Assembly (NCBI GenBank): GCA_014859685.1
Contig: JACUTU010000004.1
Location: 1 to 64,000 of the forward strand
Direction of reading: 5' to 3'
Length of the DNA stretch: 64,000 nucleotides
DNA from: Sulfurospirillum sp.
GTDB lineage: Bacteria > Campylobacterota > Campylobacteria > Campylobacterales > Sulfurospirillaceae
In this document: piece after piece, positions 55,793-64,000 of the stretch
Layout: each line of letters opens with the position of its first letter
How positions within the stretch are numbered: the first letter of the stretch is position 1
The notes under the pieces: generated by a model
What the model saw: the letters and a program-made list of their open reading frames with translations, nothing else
Told to the model about the DNA's origin: nothing
Database searches by the model: none
Made by a program: the position numbers and the translations under genes

Positions 55793-56722
55793 ATGGAACG
55801 CATTGATTTTGAACAGGGTATCTTGGCTCTAGCCCCTCTTGCTGGATTTACCGATCTGCCATTTAGGCAGGTTGTAAAAAAGTTTGGAGCAGATATAACT
55901 TTTTCTGAAATGATCAGCTCCAATGCTCTGGTTCATAATGCAAAAAAAACTTTTAAAATGCTTCAAAAAGCAGGCAATGAAACGCCATATATAGTGCAGA
56001 TTGCTGGAACAAATCTTGATGTTGTACAAGAGGCCGTACAGATACTTAATGACATTGAGGGTATTGATGGCATTGATCTTAATTGTGGTTGTCCAGTACC
56101 AAAAGTAGTTTCACAAAACTCTGGATCTTCATTGTTGCTTGATCTTCCCCATCTAGTAAGAGTTGTTGATACAATAAAAAAATACTCCAACAAACCTTAC
56201 ACGAGTCTCAAAGTTCGTTTAGGCTACAAAGAAAAAATTCCACAAGACATAGCAAATGCGATCAACCAAAGTGGTGCAGATTTTTTGAGCGTACATGGCA
56301 GAACAAGAGCCGGTGCGTACAAGGCTCCCGTTGATTATGAGGCTATAGGCGTTTTGCGTGCATCTTGTCGCATTCCAGTTATAGCAAACGGTGATATCAC
56401 AAGTTATGAAAAAGCACTTGAGGTTAAAAAGATCACAGGCTGTAAATCACTGATGATCGGAAGAGGCGCTATCGGTAATCCGTGGATTTTTTATCAGCTC
56501 AAACACAATGCAACGCATATCGATCCACAGATAAAAAAAGATATTGTGCTTGAACATTTTGATAGTATGATAGATTTTCATGGTGAACATGGCGTTGCTA
56601 TGTTTCGAAAGCATTTGCACACTTACTCAAAAAATTACCCGCAAGCTACAGATTTTCGTTCCCAGATAAATACAATCAGCGATGTTGCACGGATGCGTAA
56701 AGTGCTTGAAGATTTTTTCTAG
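55793..56722 (+). CDS. dusB: tRNA-dihydrouridine synthase (DusB-like)
   Basis: 309 residues. FMN barrel with LAPLAGFTDLPFRQ, the catalytic C100 in LNCGCPVPKV, KVRLGY, SVHGRTRAGAY, ANGDITSYEKA and GRGAIGNPWIF. Reduces uridines in the tRNA D-loop. Starts 3 bp after the preceding gene; overlaps the end of the convergent gene by 4 bp. Confidence 0.92.
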   Translation: MERIDFEQGILALAPLAGFTDLPFRQVVKKFGADITFSEMISSNALVHNAKKTFKMLQKAGNETPYIVQIAGTNLDVVQEAVQILNDIEGIDGIDLNCGCPVPKVVSQNSGSSLLLDLPHLVRVVDTIKKYSNKPYTSLKVRLGYKEKIPQDIANAINQSGADFLSVHGRTRAGAYKAPVDYEAIGVLRASCRIPVIANGDITSYEKALEVKKITGCKSLMIGRGAIGNPWIFYQLKHNATHIDPQIKKDIVLEHFDSMIDFHGEHGVAMFRKHLHTYSKNYPQATDFRSQINTISDVARMRKVLEDFF

Positions 56723-57072
56723 TACCCATCATTGAAGCTCGCTTTTGAATGTTTGTCTTTTTTGTAGCGGTTTTTATTTTTCTCTTTTTGCAATAAATTT
56801 GCTCCCTTTATCAATTCGTCCCTTACATGTAAGGCATCTATCTGTTGCATATTGAGTATGTGAATTATAGAATTTGCATAGCATTCTAATGCAAAAGTGT
56901 AAGGCGAATCAAGACGAACCGCTTGTACTTTTGCTAAAATTTCATAAGTTTTAGCAACTTTTTTTTTCAATATCTCCATGTCAAAATCATTGCTTCTTAG
57001 GTAAGAGATATGGCTATTGATAAATTTTTCCAAAGCCCTCACATACCGTAATCGCAATGCTTTTTCATTCAT
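56719..57072 (-). CDS. Small helical protein of unknown function
   Basis: 117 residues, mostly helical and basic (LRLRYVRALEKFINSHIS; LQKEKNKNRYKKDKHSK), with no membrane segment or known motif. It is the last gene of a minus-strand cluster after an AEC transporter (12-bp gap), with AAAGGAT near its start. A TTACATGTAA palindrome encodes ALHVRD in it. Confidence 0.6.
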   Translation of the reverse strand: MNEKALRLRYVRALEKFINSHISYLRSNDFDMEILKKKVAKTYEILAKVQAVRLDSPYTFALECYANSIIHILNMQQIDALHVRDELIKGANLLQKEKNKNRYKKDKHSKASFNDGY

Positions 57073-57084
57073 AATTTATCCTTT

Positions 57085-57981
57085 TTACAAAAAGTAGCGT
57101 AGTAGCACTATGTAGGGAATAAAAGCAATTGAGCTAAAAAAAACAAGTGCTGTTACATCGAGTGGTTTGCAATCATACAATGCTGCGATATTAACATTTG
57201 TTACCGCCAAAGGCACGATAAGTTCCAGTAAAATAATCGAAAAAACATACCTATCCAAACCAAAGAGATATAAAACGCTAGCGCTTATAAGTGGAATGAG
57301 AAAAAATTTAATCCCAAACATAGCTCTAAGCAATCTTTTGTTTGTTTGTTTCAGTTTTGTGCTATACATGTACATCCCAAAAATCAACAATTGCAAAACC
57401 ATAGAAGCATAAGCTCCCATTTGCAAGGAGATAAAAAGGGAAGGATGGATGGATATATCAAAATAATTACAAAGCAATGCAAGTGCTGCAAACCAGATTA
57501 AAGGCAGTTTAAAAATATTTTTAATCGAATCTGTGAGATTAAAATTGCCCCTTGAATAGAAAAAAACACCAAGCGTATAGATAAGAAAGATATTGGCAAC
57601 ATTGATTAAAGAAGTGTAGATGATCGAACCCTCACCAAAAAGTGCGATACCCAAGGGAATGCCTAAATTGCCTGTATTGCCGATGATGCTTGCGATAGTT
57701 GTTATGGATCGCTCTTTTCTATCTTCAAAGAAGATGCGTGCTACAAAAAAACTGATAAGTATGCAAAGAATGCTGATAAACAGATATAAAAAAGGAGCTT
57801 GTAGGAGTGTGAGATCAATTTTTTTGGTGCTTAAGCCCCAAAATGTAAGCATAGGTTGTAAAAAATAGATTGATAAAACAACAAGGGACTTTTCTTGCAA
57901 CTCATCTTTGAGTTTTTTTTTGGCAAAGAAGCCAAGTATGATAAAGAGATAAACTGAACCTACACTGAGCAGAATATCCAC
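57085..57981 (-). CDS. AEC-family transporter (auxin-efflux-carrier superfamily)
   Basis: 298 residues with ten hydrophobic helices in two repeats. The family pattern includes GNTGNLGIPLGIALFG in helix 4 and LIVPLAVTNVNIAALYD in the second half. Members export organic acids such as malate or malonate, but the substrate cannot be told. It abuts the FliO-like gene with no gap. Confidence 0.85.
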   Translation of the reverse strand: MDILLSVGSVYLFIILGFFAKKKLKDELQEKSLVVLSIYFLQPMLTFWGLSTKKIDLTLLQAPFLYLFISILCILISFFVARIFFEDRKERSITTIASIIGNTGNLGIPLGIALFGEGSIIYTSLINVANIFLIYTLGVFFYSRGNFNLTDSIKNIFKLPLIWFAALALLCNYFDISIHPSLFISLQMGAYASMVLQLLIFGMYMYSTKLKQTNKRLLRAMFGIKFFLIPLISASVLYLFGLDRYVFSIILLELIVPLAVTNVNIAALYDCKPLDVTALVFFSSIAFIPYIVLLRYFL

Positions 57982-58836
57982 TTATCTTTGCTCGAGTGAA
58001 GGATGAAAATCTCCAGATGCTTTTGATTTGTATTTATCTATGCCGCCATCTTGTAATCGTAGAAAATCATCAAGTTTTTTTCTGTTTTCTTCAAATGCCT
58101 TCTCAAAATCATCTTCATTGCTGATAGTACTTTGTGAAAATTTTTCTAAAAGAAGATTTGAACTGCCAGTCATCACTAGATATTCTTTACCGTCAAATTC
58201 GAGCAAAACAACACTATTTTGATTGTCTATCGTTTTTTTATGGAGTACATGTACCTCTTTTTTTGAACCTTTTGGAAGAGTATCTTTAAAAAGCCAAGAG
58301 CCTTTTGCTTGTAATTGTCCTTTTTGTTGCAGCAGTTTATTTTTTAACCAAAGCATAAAAAGAAGTAAAACAATAAGTACGCTAATAACCAAGATATAAT
58401 CTGTATCTAAAATATTCTCTCTATTTTTGCCCACATTATTTTCAAGTAATTGGTTTTCATTTGTGTTTATGGCTTGTGTTTCGATCGGTTTACTTCTTAC
58501 TCGCAATCCAAAGCCATCAACCGTTTTTGAAGCAATAACGCCTATGTTTTTATCGCTTTTTATGGTGATGATAGTGCTTTGTGCATTTGGAGATATACTA
58601 ATGGCTTGTGCGATAGAGGAGTTAATGTTTTTTTCAACGAGCTTGTCAAAGGAGAGATCCTCAAGCGTTAGTATTGTGATATTTTCACCTTTTTTTTGCA
58701 AAATTCTTCCCTCGTAGGGTGCATCAAAGGAGAGCATGAGATCAACTCTGTCTGTTCTTTCATAAATATTGTAAGTAAGTAGGTTTGCTGCAAATACAGA
58801 ACTTAAAAAGATAAGTATCAAAATAAGTGCGCGCAT
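57982..58836 (-). CDS. fliO: FliO-like flagellar membrane protein with AMIN-like N-terminus
   Basis: 284 residues: signal-like N-terminus (MRALILILIFLSSVFA), an exported beta-rich AMIN-like region (about 18-115, DRVDLMLSFDAPYEG...), one membrane helix (about 147-165, YILVISVLIVLLLFMLWL), then a cytoplasmic FliO-type domain (LHKKTIDNQNSVVLLEFDGKEY). It directly follows fliN, as in Campylobacter. FliO helps assemble the FliPQR export gate. Identification relies on topology and context. Confidence 0.65.
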   Translation of the reverse strand: MRALILILIFLSSVFAANLLTYNIYERTDRVDLMLSFDAPYEGRILQKKGENITILTLEDLSFDKLVEKNINSSIAQAISISPNAQSTIITIKSDKNIGVIASKTVDGFGLRVRSKPIETQAINTNENQLLENNVGKNRENILDTDYILVISVLIVLLLFMLWLKNKLLQQKGQLQAKGSWLFKDTLPKGSKKEVHVLHKKTIDNQNSVVLLEFDGKEYLVMTGSSNLLLEKFSQSTISNEDDFEKAFEENRKKLDDFLRLQDGGIDKYKSKASGDFHPSLEQR

Positions 58837-59144
58837 TAATTTTCTCTTTTGAAGTATTGGATGACTGTTTTAGAATCAAGGATTTCATTGATACGAATAG
58901 CGAGATTTTTTTCATAAACCATCACTTCACCTTTGCCAAAAATTTTATTGTTGATGTAGAGTTCCACGCTTTCACCAGCCGGCTTTTCAAGATCAATGAG
59001 AGAACCTTTATCAAGCTTTAACATCTCTTTAAGACTCAAAGTAGTGGTGCCAAGTTCGGCGATAAAATCTACTCCGATATCCAAAAGATTTTCATAATTA
59101 CTGAGCAATTTTTCTTCTACAAATTTTTTTTCAGTTTCTGTCAT
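58836..59144 (-). CDS. fliN: Flagellar motor switch protein FliN
   Basis: 102 residues of the SpoA fold: DIGVDFIAELGTTTLSLKEML, LDKGSLIDLEKPAGESVELY and GKGEVMVYEKNLAIRINEIL. Part of the C-ring that sets rotation direction. It overlaps the CheX-like gene upstream (4 bp) and abuts fliO-like downstream. Confidence 0.92.
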   Translation of the reverse strand: MTETEKKFVEEKLLSNYENLLDIGVDFIAELGTTTLSLKEMLKLDKGSLIDLEKPAGESVELYINNKIFGKGEVMVYEKNLAIRINEILDSKTVIQYFKREN

Positions 59145-59572
59145 ATTTCCAGCTTTCTCCCGATAAGAAATGTGCGATTTTTTATCTTGTAAACAAAAAT
59201 ATCATCTAAATGCAAGGAGTTTGTATTGTCAATTCGTCCTAAAAATTCTGGAACACCGAGTGTATAATGCAAGTGGCTATTTTCGTTTTGTTCTAAAGTA
59301 ACTTTTGCTGAACCGATGATCATATTGGCTATCTCTTTACATAAATCATCAAGATCATCTTCACTCAAATCATCATCAAAAAGCAATGCTTTTGAAAAAA
59401 TATTGAGCGTTTCTTTTTGAAAAAGAAGATACCATTGGTATTCTTTTTCATTTGCACAAAGAGCAATCGCAGCACCATAAAGATTTTTACCTATATAGCG
59501 TGCTTGTATGTTTTCTAAACCTAAAATTTGTACGCAAAAATTTTTTAACGCAAGATCTACAGCATTTATCAT
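59141..59572 (-). CDS. CheX-like chemotaxis phosphatase-family protein
   Basis: 143 residues. DLCKEIANMIIGSAK contains the E-x-x-N active-helix motif of CheX/CheC/FliY proteins; the N-terminus (AVDLALKNFCVQILGL) fits the same fold. It is first in an operon with FliN and FliO-like genes, so a role in CheY-P dephosphorylation at the motor is inferred. A quasi-palindrome lies in the gene (59418-59450). Confidence 0.75.
   Translation of the reverse strand: MINAVDLALKNFCVQILGLENIQARYIGKNLYGAAIALCANEKEYQWYLLFQKETLNIFSKALLFDDDLSEDDLDDLCKEIANMIIGSAKVTLEQNENSHLHYTLGVPEFLGRIDNTNSLHLDDIFVYKIKNRTFLIGRKLEI
59418..59450 (+). repeat. Quasi-palindrome inside the cheX-like gene
   Basis: TGAAAAAGAA-ga-TACC pairs with GGTA-TTCTTTTTCA: 14 pairs with a 2-nt bulge and a 3-nt loop. 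Confidence 0.85.
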
Positions 59573-59649
59573 AGTAACCTTTTTATAGCAATATAAACAT
59601 TATATTTTAAATTTTTTAAATTGTTGATTAAAGTCCTTATAAATAGTAC

Positions 59650-59672
59650 ACATTTATCCAACAAATAAATGT
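59650..59672 (+). promoter_or_regulatory. Inverted repeat upstream of the disulfide reductase
   Basis: ACATTTAT-CCAACAA-ATAAATGT, 8-bp perfect arms, 45 nt before the ATG at 59717 in a divergent promoter region. The direct repeats TTAAAGTCC (59630) and TTAAAGTCT (59672) flank it. Candidate operator. Confidence 0.4.
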
Positions 59673-59716
59673 TAAAGTCTTTAAAATTAAAAATAATTAA
59701 AGATATAGGAGATTTC

Positions 59717-61084
59717 ATGAAAGAATTTGATATCATCATTATAGGTGGAGGTCGAGCGAGCAATCTTGCACTGAAAGCTGCCAAATCTGGCAAAAAAGTA
59801 GCACTTATAGAGCGTTCAAAGCTTGGCGGAACTTGCCCAAATAGAGGCTGTGTTCCCTCTAAACTTTTAGAAGGATATGCGCATGTTGCAAGGTCTATAA
59901 AGGGTGCTAACAGACACTTTATAGACGCAAGCATACAAAGTATTGATTTAGAAAAAATTTTTCAAGAAACTAATGGCTACATAGAAAAAGTTGATGGAAG
60001 ATATGAGACAAATCTTGGTAAAAATGTAACTATATTTAGAGGAGTCGGCTCTTTTGAAAGTGACCATATTGTACGAGTAGGCGATGAGCGTCTCAGCAGT
60101 GCAATTATAGTTATAGCAACTGGAACAAGACCTAAAAAACCAGAACATAAAAAAGCTTGGAGTAGTGATGATATCTTCCCGCTTTTAGGCAAAGTACCGC
60201 GTTCTATCACCATAGTCGGATCTGGTTTTATTGCTTGTGAATTGGCAAATTTTTTTGATGCTGTTGGTGTCAAAACAAAAGTGCTTGTTCGATCTCAAAA
60301 AATGCTCACTCAAGAGGATGGAACTATAAGTGGTATCTTCAAGGAGGAATTTTCTAAAAATATCGACATATCTTTTGATACAATTATTCAAGAAGTACGG
60401 TATGTGGATGATAAATTTTTAATGACTTTAAAGCAAAAAGATGGTGTTACATGTGAACACAGTAGTAACGCACTGTTGTATGCAACAGGGCGAGAATCAA
60501 ATAGTGATACACTTGATTTGCAAAATACTACTATTCAAACAGATGAGCGAGGTTTTATCAAACGCGATGCGTATATGCAAACTACCGTAAAAGGTGTTTA
60601 TGTGATAGGAGATGCCTCGGGTGAGCATATGTTGCAACATGCAGCTGCTTATGAAGCCAATCATTTAGGAAAAATTTTGTTTGAGGGCTGTGCAGAGCCT
60701 TTGGCGTTTAAGTATATGCCACACGCAGTTTTTACAGATCCACAAGTTGCAAGTGTGGGTATCACTGAAGAGCAAGCAAAAAAACAGGGTATTTTGTATG
60801 TAGCTACCACCACAAACTGGCAAGCAAGTGCGCGAGCCATGGCACTTCGTATCAATTATCCGCTTACCAAATTTATCATCAATCCGCAAACATACGAGAT
60901 ACTCGGTTGCCACATGATAGGACCTGAAAGTTCTTCGATGATACATCAAGTATTGAGCGTTTTGCATATCGATAATGATATCAGACATTTAAAACAGATG
61001 CTCTATATCCACCCAGCACTCAATGAAGCTTTACTTCCAGCGGCAGTTGCAAGCGTACAAGCTTGCGAGGATTGGCAGCAATAA
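59717..61084 (+). CDS. Flavin-dependent pyridine nucleotide-disulfide oxidoreductase
   Basis: 455 residues. FAD loop IIIIGGGRASNLALKAA; redox disulfide C40-PNRG-C45 followed by VPSKLL; NAD(P) loop SITIVGSGFIACELANF; YVIGDAS; and the C-terminal partner-subunit motif IHPALNEAL with His-Glu. The fold is that of dihydrolipoamide dehydrogenase, mercuric and mycothione reductases. No E2 or lipoyl gene is adjacent, and the CPNRGC spacing is normal but its sequence differs from the usual CLNVGC. AGGAG precedes ATG 59717. Confidence 0.88.
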   Translation: MKEFDIIIIGGGRASNLALKAAKSGKKVALIERSKLGGTCPNRGCVPSKLLEGYAHVARSIKGANRHFIDASIQSIDLEKIFQETNGYIEKVDGRYETNLGKNVTIFRGVGSFESDHIVRVGDERLSSAIIVIATGTRPKKPEHKKAWSSDDIFPLLGKVPRSITIVGSGFIACELANFFDAVGVKTKVLVRSQKMLTQEDGTISGIFKEEFSKNIDISFDTIIQEVRYVDDKFLMTLKQKDGVTCEHSSNALLYATGRESNSDTLDLQNTTIQTDERGFIKRDAYMQTTVKGVYVIGDASGEHMLQHAAAYEANHLGKILFEGCAEPLAFKYMPHAVFTDPQVASVGITEEQAKKQGILYVATTTNWQASARAMALRINYPLTKFIINPQTYEILGCHMIGPESSSMIHQVLSVLHIDNDIRHLKQMLYIHPALNEALLPAAVASVQACEDWQQ

Positions 61085-61184
61085 TGCCAAATAAAAAAAA
61101 TTAGAGCAATACAATGTTTAAGATATATATGAAAATGCTACTTCTCGTAGCTTTAGGGGATTGTAGTGTCTTTATCCCCGTTGC

Positions 61185-61241
61185 AAAACGCAAGTTTCTT
61201 TAGAAAAAAGGACGCGTTCGTTTTTAGCGCGTAACATCAGT
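61185..61241 (+). repeat. Dispersed intergenic repeat, copy C
   Basis: AAAACGCAAGTTTCTTTAG... to GCGTAACATCAGT, 100 bp after the disulfide-reductase stop. It contains a perfect ACGCG/CGCGT stem. It is preceded by a GGGGAT...ATCCCC hairpin (about 61157-61179). Confidence 0.75.
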
Positions 61242-61322
61242 GATATACTTTTTAAAAATGTGACATATATTTAAATCTTCAACAGAAACTTTTAGATACA
61301 ATACTACTTTTAGGAGTATAAT

Positions 61323-62057
61323 TTGTATATAGAACTATCGTTATTTGGGCTTGTAATTGGTTTTATATCTGCTTTTTTTGGTATTGGTGGCGGTACGGTT
61401 CTTGTGCCTTCCTTGATGTTTTTGGGATTTGATATAAAATATGCCATTGGTATATCTGTGATGCAGATGGTTTTTAGTTCTGTTTTTGCAACTTATCTCA
61501 ACATTAAAAAGGGAAAAGTAATTGCAAAAGAGGGGCTTTTGCTTGGTTTAGGTGGATTTTTGGGCGCACAGGGAAGTGGATTTGTTGTGCATTTCTTGCC
61601 ATCTCTAGCTTTAAATCTTATCTTTCTTTTTGCAATTACAATCGCTATCTTAAAATTTTTTAAATCCCCAATAACGACCGATAAAAAGGAAATTAACTCT
61701 GGTGTTGTGCTTTTTGTGGTGGGTATGTTTGTGGGACTTATTGCCATCAGTATCGGCATCGGTGGCGGATTGTTCTTAACTCCCATTTTGGTTGGATTTT
61801 TAAATTATGATGTAAAAAAAGCTGTTGGCTTGTCACTGTTTTATATCGTTTTTTCATCAATATCAGGTTTTATTTCTCTTTCATCTTATGGATATATCCA
61901 TTATCAAGAGGGCTTGATTGTTGGGATTGCTTCTTTGGTTGGCGTATATTTTGGACTCAAAATTTCTCATAAAACTGAAGTTGCAAGGCATAAACAACTT
62001 ATCTTAGGCATGTATATTATTATATTTTTGATGAGTTTATATAAACTATTTTTTTAA
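61323..62057 (+). CDS. TauE/SafE-family membrane transporter
   Basis: 244 residues, about eight membrane helices in two inverted halves each with a glycine motif: FFGIGGGTVLVPSLMFLGFD and SIGIGGGLFLTPILVGFL. Family members move sulfite, sulfoacetate or other organosulfur anions; the substrate is unknown. TTG start after AGGAG (6-nt spacing). The stop is 9 bp before uvrA. Confidence 0.88.
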   Translation: MYIELSLFGLVIGFISAFFGIGGGTVLVPSLMFLGFDIKYAIGISVMQMVFSSVFATYLNIKKGKVIAKEGLLLGLGGFLGAQGSGFVVHFLPSLALNLIFLFAITIAILKFFKSPITTDKKEINSGVVLFVVGMFVGLIAISIGIGGGLFLTPILVGFLNYDVKKAVGLSLFYIVFSSISGFISLSSYGYIHYQEGLIVGIASLVGVYFGLKISHKTEVARHKQLILGMYIIIFLMSLYKLFF

Positions 62058-62066
62058 GGTTGCATA

Positions 62067-64000
62067 TTGGATAATATAAAAATTTTTGGCGCAAGTGAAA
62101 ATAATCTCAAAAATATCGATCTCGTTATACCAAAAAATAAATTAGTTGTTTTTACAGGCTTAAGTGGAAGCGGTAAATCGACTCTCGCTTTTGATACGCT
62201 CTATGCAGAGGGTCAAAGAAGATACATAGAATCACTTTCAAGCTATGCAAGGCAATTTTTGGATCGCATTGGGAAACCAGCAGTTGAACGAATTGAGGGG
62301 CTAACCCCTGCTATTGCAATAGATCAAAAAACAACTAGCAAAAATCCTCGATCTACCGTGGGTACTATAACAGAGATTTATGATTACTTGCGACTTTTAT
62401 TTGCGCGAGTTGGCAAGCAGCATTGTCATCTGTGCGGCAAACCTATCTCACAAATGTCCAGCGCAGATATCATCGAACAAGTTTTAAAACTACCAGATGA
62501 GAGCAAGATTATCATCCTTGCGCCTATGATTAATGAAAAAAAGGGTTCATTTGCGGATATGCTTGAATCTTTGCGTCATCAAGGTTTTGTGCGAGCATAT
62601 ATAGATGGCGTGATCGTACGACTTGATGAGGATATAGAGCTTGCAAAAACGAAAAAGCACACTATCAAGGCGGTTATAGATAGAGTTACATGTAAGCTTG
62701 AAAACACAGAGAGAATAGCAAGTGCTATCGAAAAAGCACTTTTGCAAAGTTACGGTGAAGTGGAAATCGATATTTTGAACAAAGAAGAGATAGGGCTAGA
62801 TTTCTCACATGTACACTACAGTGAGCATCTAGCGTGTTTTGATTGTAAGATCAGTTTTGAACCACTTGAACCGCTTTCTTTTTCTTTCAACTCACCTAAA
62901 GGGGCCTGTGCTACATGTGATGGTTTAGGTATCCGTTATAGTCTTGATCTCTCCAAAATTATAGATGAGAGTTTGAGTATCGATAAGGGTGCTATAAAGC
63001 TTTTTTATGGTTTTAATAAAGGATATTACGCGAAGTTGTTGCATGGATTTTGTGAAAATGCAAAGATAGATACAAACATTGCTTTTGAAGAGCTTGAAGA
63101 TTATCAACAAAAAGCCATTTTACATGGAAGCGTAGAAGAATCACATTTTATTTGGAAGCGGCATAAGTTGGTTCGAAAATGGGAAGGTGTTATCAAATTA
63201 GCGTATGATATGCTTAAAGATGAACGAGATATCAGCGATCATATGGGTGAAAAAGTATGTGATACATGTGGCGGACATCGACTCAAACTTGAGGGTTTGA
63301 GTGTCAAAGTGAGTGATAAAAATATCGCCGACATTTTAGATATGCCAATCGAGCAAGCCCTAATATTTTTTCAAAATGAGCAAAATTTTGCTTATTTGAG
63401 TCCACAGCAACAAATTATCGCGAGTTCTGTGCTTAAAGAGATTAGGGAAAGACTTTTTTTCTTATCTGATGTAGGCTTAGGCTACATAACACTTGGAAGA
63501 GATGCAAGAACCATCAGTGGCGGTGAGGCACAACGCATCCGTATAGCTTCACAAATCGGTAGCGGACTGAGTGGCGTGATGTATGTGTTGGATGAACCAA
63601 GTATTGGTTTACATGAGCGTGATACACTCAAACTAATCCGCACTCTAAGAAATCTCCAACAAAAAGGCAATAGTGTCATTGTGGTGGAACATGATAAAAA
63701 AACAATCCAATCTGCTGATTTTATTGTCGATATTGGACCATTGGCTGGAAAATTTGGTGGTGAAATTGTTTTTGCAGGTACATTTGATGAGTTGCAAAAA
63801 AAAGATACACTCACAGCACAGTATCTCAATGGTATCAAAACGATAGATTACCGCCATGATCGTGTGCAAACAGATTGGCTTGCTATCAAAAATGTTACAA
63901 TTAACAATATAGAAAACTTAGATGTTGCTATCCCACTTCGCAATCTTGTCGCCATCACGGGCGTGAGTGGGTCAGGCAAGAGTTCACTCATCTTGCAAAC
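62067..64000 (+). CDS. uvrA: Excinuclease ABC subunit A, 5' part
   Basis: The frame is open to the right edge (644 codons). TTG 62067 lies 7 nt after AAGG. Seen in order: Walker A GLSGSGKST (31-39), EGQRRYIESLSSYARQFL, the DNA-binding segment with CHLCG, zinc-type cysteines CFDC and CATC, VCDTCGGHRL, the ABC signature ISGGEAQRIRIASQIGSGL and Walker B MYVLDEPSIGL, then the second ATP site beginning VAITGVSGSGKSS. It scans DNA for bulky lesions with UvrB. Confidence 0.97.
   Translation, partial: MDNIKIFGASENNLKNIDLVIPKNKLVVFTGLSGSGKSTLAFDTLYAEGQRRYIESLSSYARQFLDRIGKPAVERIEGLTPAIAIDQKTTSKNPRSTVGTITEIYDYLRLLFARVGKQHCHLCGKPISQMSSADIIEQVLKLPDESKIIILAPMINEKKGSFADMLESLRHQGFVRAYIDGVIVRLDEDIELAKTKKHTIKAVIDRVTCKLENTERIASAIEKALLQSYGEVEIDILNKEEIGLDFSHVHYSEHLACFDCKISFEPLEPLSFSFNSPKGACATCDGLGIRYSLDLSKIIDESLSIDKGAIKLFYGFNKGYYAKLLHGFCENAKIDTNIAFEELEDYQQKAILHGSVEESHFIWKRHKLVRKWEGVIKLAYDMLKDERDISDHMGEKVCDTCGGHRLKLEGLSVKVSDKNIADILDMPIEQALIFFQNEQNFAYLSPQQQIIASSVLKEIRERLFFLSDVGLGYITLGRDARTISGGEAQRIRIASQIGSGLSGVMYVLDEPSIGLHERDTLKLIRTLRNLQQKGNSVIVVEHDKKTIQSADFIVDIGPLAGKFGGEIVFAGTFDELQKKDTLTAQYLNGIKTIDYRHDRVQTDWLAIKNVTINNIENLDVAIPLRNLVAITGVSGSGKSSLILQ

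Overview
The window comes from a Campylobacterota (epsilonproteobacterial) chromosome. It is AT-rich. Its gene order matches blocks known from Campylobacter and Helicobacter: aminotransferase-murC-(small membrane protein)-mutS2; rplU-rpmA-obgE-proB-fmt-birA-parA-parB-atpF'FHAGDC-exbB-exbD-tolA-tolB-pal-cpoB-slyD-fabD-mtnN; and accD-rlmH-dksA-dus. A periplasmic c-type cytochrome, malate:quinone oxidoreductase, MsrPQ, a CusA-type exporter and a TauE-type transporter suggest a free-living respiratory member (Sulfurospirillum/Sulfurimonas-like) rather than a reduced pathogen. The genus cannot be fixed from this window.

Layout: 0-6.6 kb holds a nitrilase-superfamily protein, a ThiF-like protein, an aminotransferase, MurC, a small membrane protein and MutS2. 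6.8-9.7 kb holds a GGDEF/EAL protein, DapE and RidA. 10.2-13.9 kb holds Mqo, a methyltransferase, cytochrome c, an AhpD-like protein and an isochorismatase-like hydrolase. 13.9-16.5 kb holds a CheX-like protein and pyruvate kinase. 16.6-24 kb holds MsrPQ and a FixH-like/TolC/MFP/CusA metal-efflux operon. 24-25.1 kb holds a YbaK-like and a FetB-like gene. 25.3-42.9 kb is the long housekeeping block (ribosomal proteins, Obg, ProB, Fmt, BirA, ParAB, ATP synthase, Tol-Pal, SlyD, and a stripped-down sigma-54-activator-like gene). 42.9-46.2 kb holds FabD, a decayed ORF, MtnN, a TtcA-like protein and RecO. 46.4-52.9 kb holds GltBD and an IMPase-like protein. 52.9-56.7 kb holds AccD, RlmH, DksA, a membrane protein and Dus. 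56.7-59.6 kb holds a minus-strand flagellar/chemotaxis cluster (CheX-like, FliN, FliO-like) plus an AEC transporter. 59.7-64 kb holds a flavin disulfide reductase, a TauE/SafE transporter and the 5' part of uvrA. Genes are tightly packed, often with ATGA or TAATG overlaps. No stretch longer than 300 bases lacks a gene, and I saw no rRNA, tRNA, IS element or CRISPR.

Three layers of structure are not explained by the genes. (1) The palindrome TACATGTA, often extended to TTACATGTAA(G), occurs at least 35 times, almost always inside genes, where only 2-3 would be expected. It is absent from about 9 kb spanning birA-parAB-atp. It looks like a highly iterated palindrome. (2) Long perfect inverted repeats (12-14 bp arms, 6-9 nt loops) lie inside exbB, cpoB, ybaK and the EAL gene, three of them 18-50 nt after the start codon. 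Quasi-palindromes lie near rlmH, in the decayed ORF and in a cheX-like gene. (3) A dispersed intergenic repeat with core GGACGCGTTCG...AACATCAGT occurs three times. An 87-bp tandem duplication sits at the left edge.
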